A DNA stretch of 7,588 bases, taken from a bacterium. Its GTDB lineage: Bacteria; Desulfobacterota; GWC2-55-46; S146-80; JALXFI01. Of this stretch, positions 5,684 to 7,588 are shown in pieces. The notes beneath the pieces are model-generated. The model saw nothing but the letters and a program-made list of their open reading frames with translations, was not told the origin of the DNA and made no database searches. Both the position numbers and the translations under genes were made by a program. Position 1 is the first letter of the stretch, and each line of letters begins with the position of its first letter. The stretch lies in NCBI GenBank assembly GCA_027069035.1, contig JALXFI010000099.1:1-7588 (forward strand), written 5' to 3'.

Positions 5684-5688
5684 ATTAA

Positions 5689-5717
5689 AGTATATACAAA
5701 GAGAAGCCCCTTGTCAA
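5689..5717 (-). promoter_or_regulatory. Near-consensus sigma-70 promoter of the rhodanese gene
   Basis: On the - strand, TTGACA (5717-5712), a spacer of exactly 17 bases and TATACT (5694-5689) form a near-perfect housekeeping promoter. It gives a leader of about 40 bases before the rhodanese ATG. The -35 box lies inside the hairpin at 5706-5722. Confidence 0.85.
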
Positions 5718-5722
5718 GGGGC
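5706..5722. terminator. GC-rich hairpin, possible terminator, carrying the rhodanese -35 box
   Basis: GCCCCTT (5706-5712) and AAGGGGC (5716-5722) form a 7-base stem with a 3-base loop. It lies 77 bases beyond the stop of the small membrane protein gene and is followed on the - strand by TTCTCTTTGT. It may therefore end that transcript weakly. On the + strand seven T lie shortly beyond it, but no + strand gene feeds into it. Confidence 0.45.
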
Positions 5723-5799
5723 GAAGATTTTTTTATAAACATTCTTTTTCCGTATTTGGCGGAGTCTTAAGAGAGTGTATTGATATTACAGGGAAAAAG

Positions 5800-6045
5800 C
5801 TATTCTTTTGCAAAAAAATTGTAGAGTTTTGCAAGTATCCAGCCGCCGATAAACCCATCTATAAGTCCATAGACCAAACCTATAACAGCTCCGGCAGGCG
5901 TAACGGAATACCCTATATAAAATTGCCTGAGACGATACATAGTATCACCGCCGTTAATGACATATAAGTATAAGGTAGTCAAAAAGACCGTAACCCCCCA
6001 TAACAGACCGACCGACAGTCCCAACGCCCTTTCATTAATCCTCAT
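5800..6045 (-). CDS. Small two-helix membrane protein ('bacteriophage holin'-like family)
   Basis: The 81-residue protein has two membrane helices: about 7-32 (ALGLSVGLLWGVTVFLTTLYLYVI) and about 50-75 (TPAGAVIGLVYGLIDGFIGGWI), ending LYNFFAKE. The conserved-looking block YIGYSVTP-G--IGLVYG-IDGFIGG is one I recognise from small chromosomal proteins that databases label 'bacteriophage holin'. There are no phage genes nearby, so lysis is not supported and the function is unknown. The ATG at 6045 is preferred because the GGGGG run sits 8 bases upstream; the ATG two codons earlier (6051) leaves only 2 bases. It is upstream of rhodanese on the same strand but separated from it by a hairpin and a promoter. 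Confidence 0.8.
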   Translation of the reverse strand: MRINERALGLSVGLLWGVTVFLTTLYLYVINGGDTMYRLRQFYIGYSVTPAGAVIGLVYGLIDGFIGGWILAKLYNFFAKE

Positions 6046-6051
6046 AGTCAT

Positions 6052-6163
6052 ATCCCCCTTTCATACTCTGCAAAGAAATAAACGATTACAGCAAGGTTTT
6101 TATCGAACCTTTTAAAATCTTATGTACAGTTTAGACTATTTTTCACATAAAGTAAAATTCCGC
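6052..6163. other. Divergent intergenic region between the membrane protein and tRNA-Leu
   Basis: The AT-rich gap must hold the - strand promoter of the small membrane protein, but no pair of boxes is convincing. AAGGTT...AACCTT forms a 6-base inverted repeat around 6094-6112. The + strand promoter of the tRNA starts at 6164. Confidence 0.35.
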
Positions 6164-6193
6164 TTGAACTTTTTTTTTCAGTTATGCTATAAG
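6164..6193 (+). promoter_or_regulatory. Promoter of tRNA-Leu
   Basis: TTGAAC (6164-6169), an 18-base spacer rich in T, and TATAAG (6188-6193) lie just upstream of the tRNA. The start would fall about 4 bases before the mature 5' end, so the leader is very short. Confidence 0.6.
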
Positions 6194-6203
6194 ACATAAG
6201 CAT

Positions 6204-6289
<86 letters not shown>

Positions 6290-6349
6290 AATGTATTGCC
6301 TATATGACACCTATAGAATCAATCAGACATATTTAAGAGTAAAAAATCT

Positions 6350-7144
6350 ATGAGAAATCTCTCAAGGTTTGTTTGTATTCTATGTTTTATCTTTATACTT
6401 TCCTCATGTGGAAGCGGAGAAAGTGGGAATAACAATATCAAAAATCCATCTGCTGTAAATACCGGTCCAACCTCCATCGCAAGCGGCATCACGGCGGACT
6501 CTCTTAACAGGGTCCTTCTCGCAGGACATATAAAAAACGGTTCTGTTAACAATATTTTTACCTTACGATATGATATTTACGGCACACTTGACACCGTATT
6601 CAGTGGAGACGGGTTGGTTGTATTAAGCAGCAGTAACGATAACCACTCAAGCTCTATCGCAGTAGACTCTTTTAAGAGGCCTATTATTGCCGGATATAGA
6701 AATAATGGCGCTAATAATGATATTGTTGTCTTGCGATATAATGCTGACGGCACGCCTGATACGACATTCAGTGGAGACGGATTGGCCGTATATGACAGCG
6801 GTAAAGACGATTACGCAACTTCTGTTGTTATAGACTCTTCTGATAGAGTGATCGTTGCCGGATATAAAGATAACGGCATAAATAATGATGTTGTTATCTT
6901 ACGATTTAATGTTTATGACGGTACACTCGATACAACATTCAGCAGTGACGGTATAGTTGTATATGACAGTGGTGATGATGACTATGCTACGTCTGTCAGT
7001 GTGGATTCTCTCAATAGAGTTATTGTTACGGGATATAAAAACAGCGGAGCCAATAACGACATCTTCACATTAAGATATACCTCTGACGGCACGCCTGATA
7101 CGACATTCAGCGGTGATGGAATTCAAATATGGAATGGGTTGTAA
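6350..7144 (+). CDS. Delta-60 repeat lipoprotein
   Basis: The 264-residue product has a lipoprotein signal: a hydrophobic run and the lipobox LSSC with Cys20 as the lipid site. A low-complexity linker follows. Then come four tandem units of about 56-57 residues (roughly 41-99, 100-155, 156-212, 213-264), of the form T/S-S-x-x-VDS--RVIVAGY--NGANNDI--LRY-ADGTPDTTFSGDG. This is the Delta-60 type repeat, common in large secreted proteins where the units build a beta-propeller or solenoid. Four units are few for a closed propeller, and the last lacks the trailing YDSG-DDY part. Unit 3 has one extra residue (NVYDGT). It is probably anchored to the inner or outer membrane; the role is unknown. The ATG at 6350 has only a weak AAGAG site 12 bases upstream. 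No clear promoter lies between it and the tRNA. Confidence 0.88.
   Translation: MRNLSRFVCILCFIFILSSCGSGESGNNNIKNPSAVNTGPTSIASGITADSLNRVLLAGHIKNGSVNNIFTLRYDIYGTLDTVFSGDGLVVLSSSNDNHSSSIAVDSFKRPIIAGYRNNGANNDIVVLRYNADGTPDTTFSGDGLAVYDSGKDDYATSVVIDSSDRVIVAGYKDNGINNDVVILRFNVYDGTLDTTFSSDGIVVYDSGDDDYATSVSVDSLNRVIVTGYKNSGANNDIFTLRYTSDGTPDTTFSGDGIQIWNGL
6474..7141 (+). repeat. Four tandem coding repeats of about 170 bp
   Basis: The Delta-60 units are visible in DNA too. The 28 bases at 6744-6771 (coding for ADGTPDTTF) recur unchanged at 7083-7110, two units on, while units between differ at silent positions. Spacing of 339 bases equals two units. This indicates fairly recent duplication or conversion inside the gene. 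Confidence 0.75.
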
Positions 7145-7194
7145 GATAAATATATAGTGCCACTGTCTGTTTATGGAATCCATAGAATAATCAC
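7145..7194. other. Short convergent spacer
   Basis: Fifty bases separate the lipoprotein stop from the hflX stop. The only symmetry is TATGGA-A-TCCATA near 7172-7184. Without a T-run it is not a convincing bidirectional terminator. Confidence 0.3.
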
Positions 7195-7588
7195 TTAAAG
7201 CATTTTCTCTTCAAGAATCTCCTCAATCTTTGCAAGAAGCCTTCCCAATGTCTCATCCTTTAAAGCTGAGACAGGTACTGCATCATATCTCTTTGAGAGA
7301 TTTGACACGATCAACGGTTCTGACAGGTCTATCTTGTTAAGTACCATGATTCTGGGTATATTTCCAAGCCCTATCTCATCAATCGTTTTTTCAACTGTAA
7401 CTATGTGTTCATCCATATCAGACGTGCTTACATCAACGAGGTGTAAAAGAAGGTCTGCATCCTGCATCTCTTCAAGCGTTGAACGAAACGCCTTTTTAAT
7501 ATCCTGAGGCATCCCTTTTATAAAACCGACGGTATCCGTTATAACAGCCTCCCTTTCACGCGGGAATCTGATCCTCCTTGTTGCGGTG
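7195..7588 (-). CDS. hflX: GTPase HflX, C-terminal part
   Basis: The open frame runs off the right edge. It contains the end of an HflX G domain: TRRIRFPRERE, then ITDTVGFIKGMPQDIKKAF with the G3 motif DTVG, RSTLEEMQDADLLLHLVDVS (the HflX signature), NKID (G4) and PVSALKDE (G5). It ends soon after at EEKML. HflX binds 50S subunits and splits stalled ribosomes under stress. The N-terminal HflX domain and the P-loop (G1) lie outside the window. The protein stops shortly after the G5 helix, as in many HflX proteins that lack the extra C-terminal domain of E. coli. It converges with the lipoprotein gene. Confidence 0.93.
   Translation of the reverse strand, partial: TATRRIRFPREREAVITDTVGFIKGMPQDIKKAFRSTLEEMQDADLLLHLVDVSTSDMDEHIVTVEKTIDEIGLGNIPRIMVLNKIDLSEPLIVSNLSKRYDAVPVSALKDETLGRLLAKIEEILEEKML

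Noticed and set aside
5744..5799. CTTTTTCC...GGAAAAAG long-range inverted repeat
   Set aside because: Eight AT-rich bases with a 40-base gap are expected by chance, and no terminator features accompany them.
5800..6045. Prophage remnant based on the holin-like protein
   Set aside because: No lysin, integrase, terminase or tail gene in the window; neighbours are housekeeping genes with their own promoters.
6474..7141. CRISPR-like repeats
   Set aside because: The repeats are about 170 bp, in frame and coding; they are protein repeat units, not short repeats with unique spacers.

Overview
The window comes from a bacterial chromosome. The organism is probably a Gram-negative-type, deep-branching lineage such as Desulfobacterota, Nitrospirota or a relative. 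This is an inference from gene content: a pyruvoyl-dependent arginine decarboxylase, a deoxyhypusine-synthase-like enzyme, an Asp-box propeller protein, a Delta-60-repeat lipoprotein and HflX. No single gene fixes the taxon. Shine-Dalgarno sites and sigma-70-like promoters are recognisable throughout.

Layout from left to right. The 3' end of a GGDEF (diguanylate cyclase) gene on the + strand stops at 146. On the - strand, 778-252 holds the wreck of a lamin-tail-domain (LTD) coding sequence. It is interrupted by a compact 176-bp palindromic, MITE-like element at 453-628. Removing the element plus a short target duplication restores the LTD frame exactly. This is the most unusual structure in the window. 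A secreted Asp-box/BNR beta-propeller protein with an unassigned C-terminal domain follows at 2339-732 (-).

The centre is a three-gene polyamine operon on the - strand: a deoxyhypusine-synthase-like/homospermidine-synthase-like enzyme (5165-4170), agmatinase speB (4061-3180) and pyruvoyl arginine decarboxylase pdaD (3161-2613). Together they can take arginine to agmatine, then to putrescine, and by inference to homospermidine or a related aminobutylated polyamine. A TTGACA-type promoter sits before the first gene, and a possible terminator follows the last.

Upstream, also on the - strand, are a single-domain rhodanese with a clear terminator and a near-consensus promoter, and a two-helix membrane protein of the small family often labelled 'holin'. 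A perfect 15-bp palindrome in the 7-1-7 Fur-box format lies at the predicted start of rhodanese transcription.

On the + strand, tRNA-Leu(GAG) with its own promoter is followed by a lipoprotein built from four Delta-60-type repeats. The window closes with the 3' part of hflX on the - strand, convergent with the lipoprotein. No CRISPR array, intact transposase, integrase or phage module was seen.
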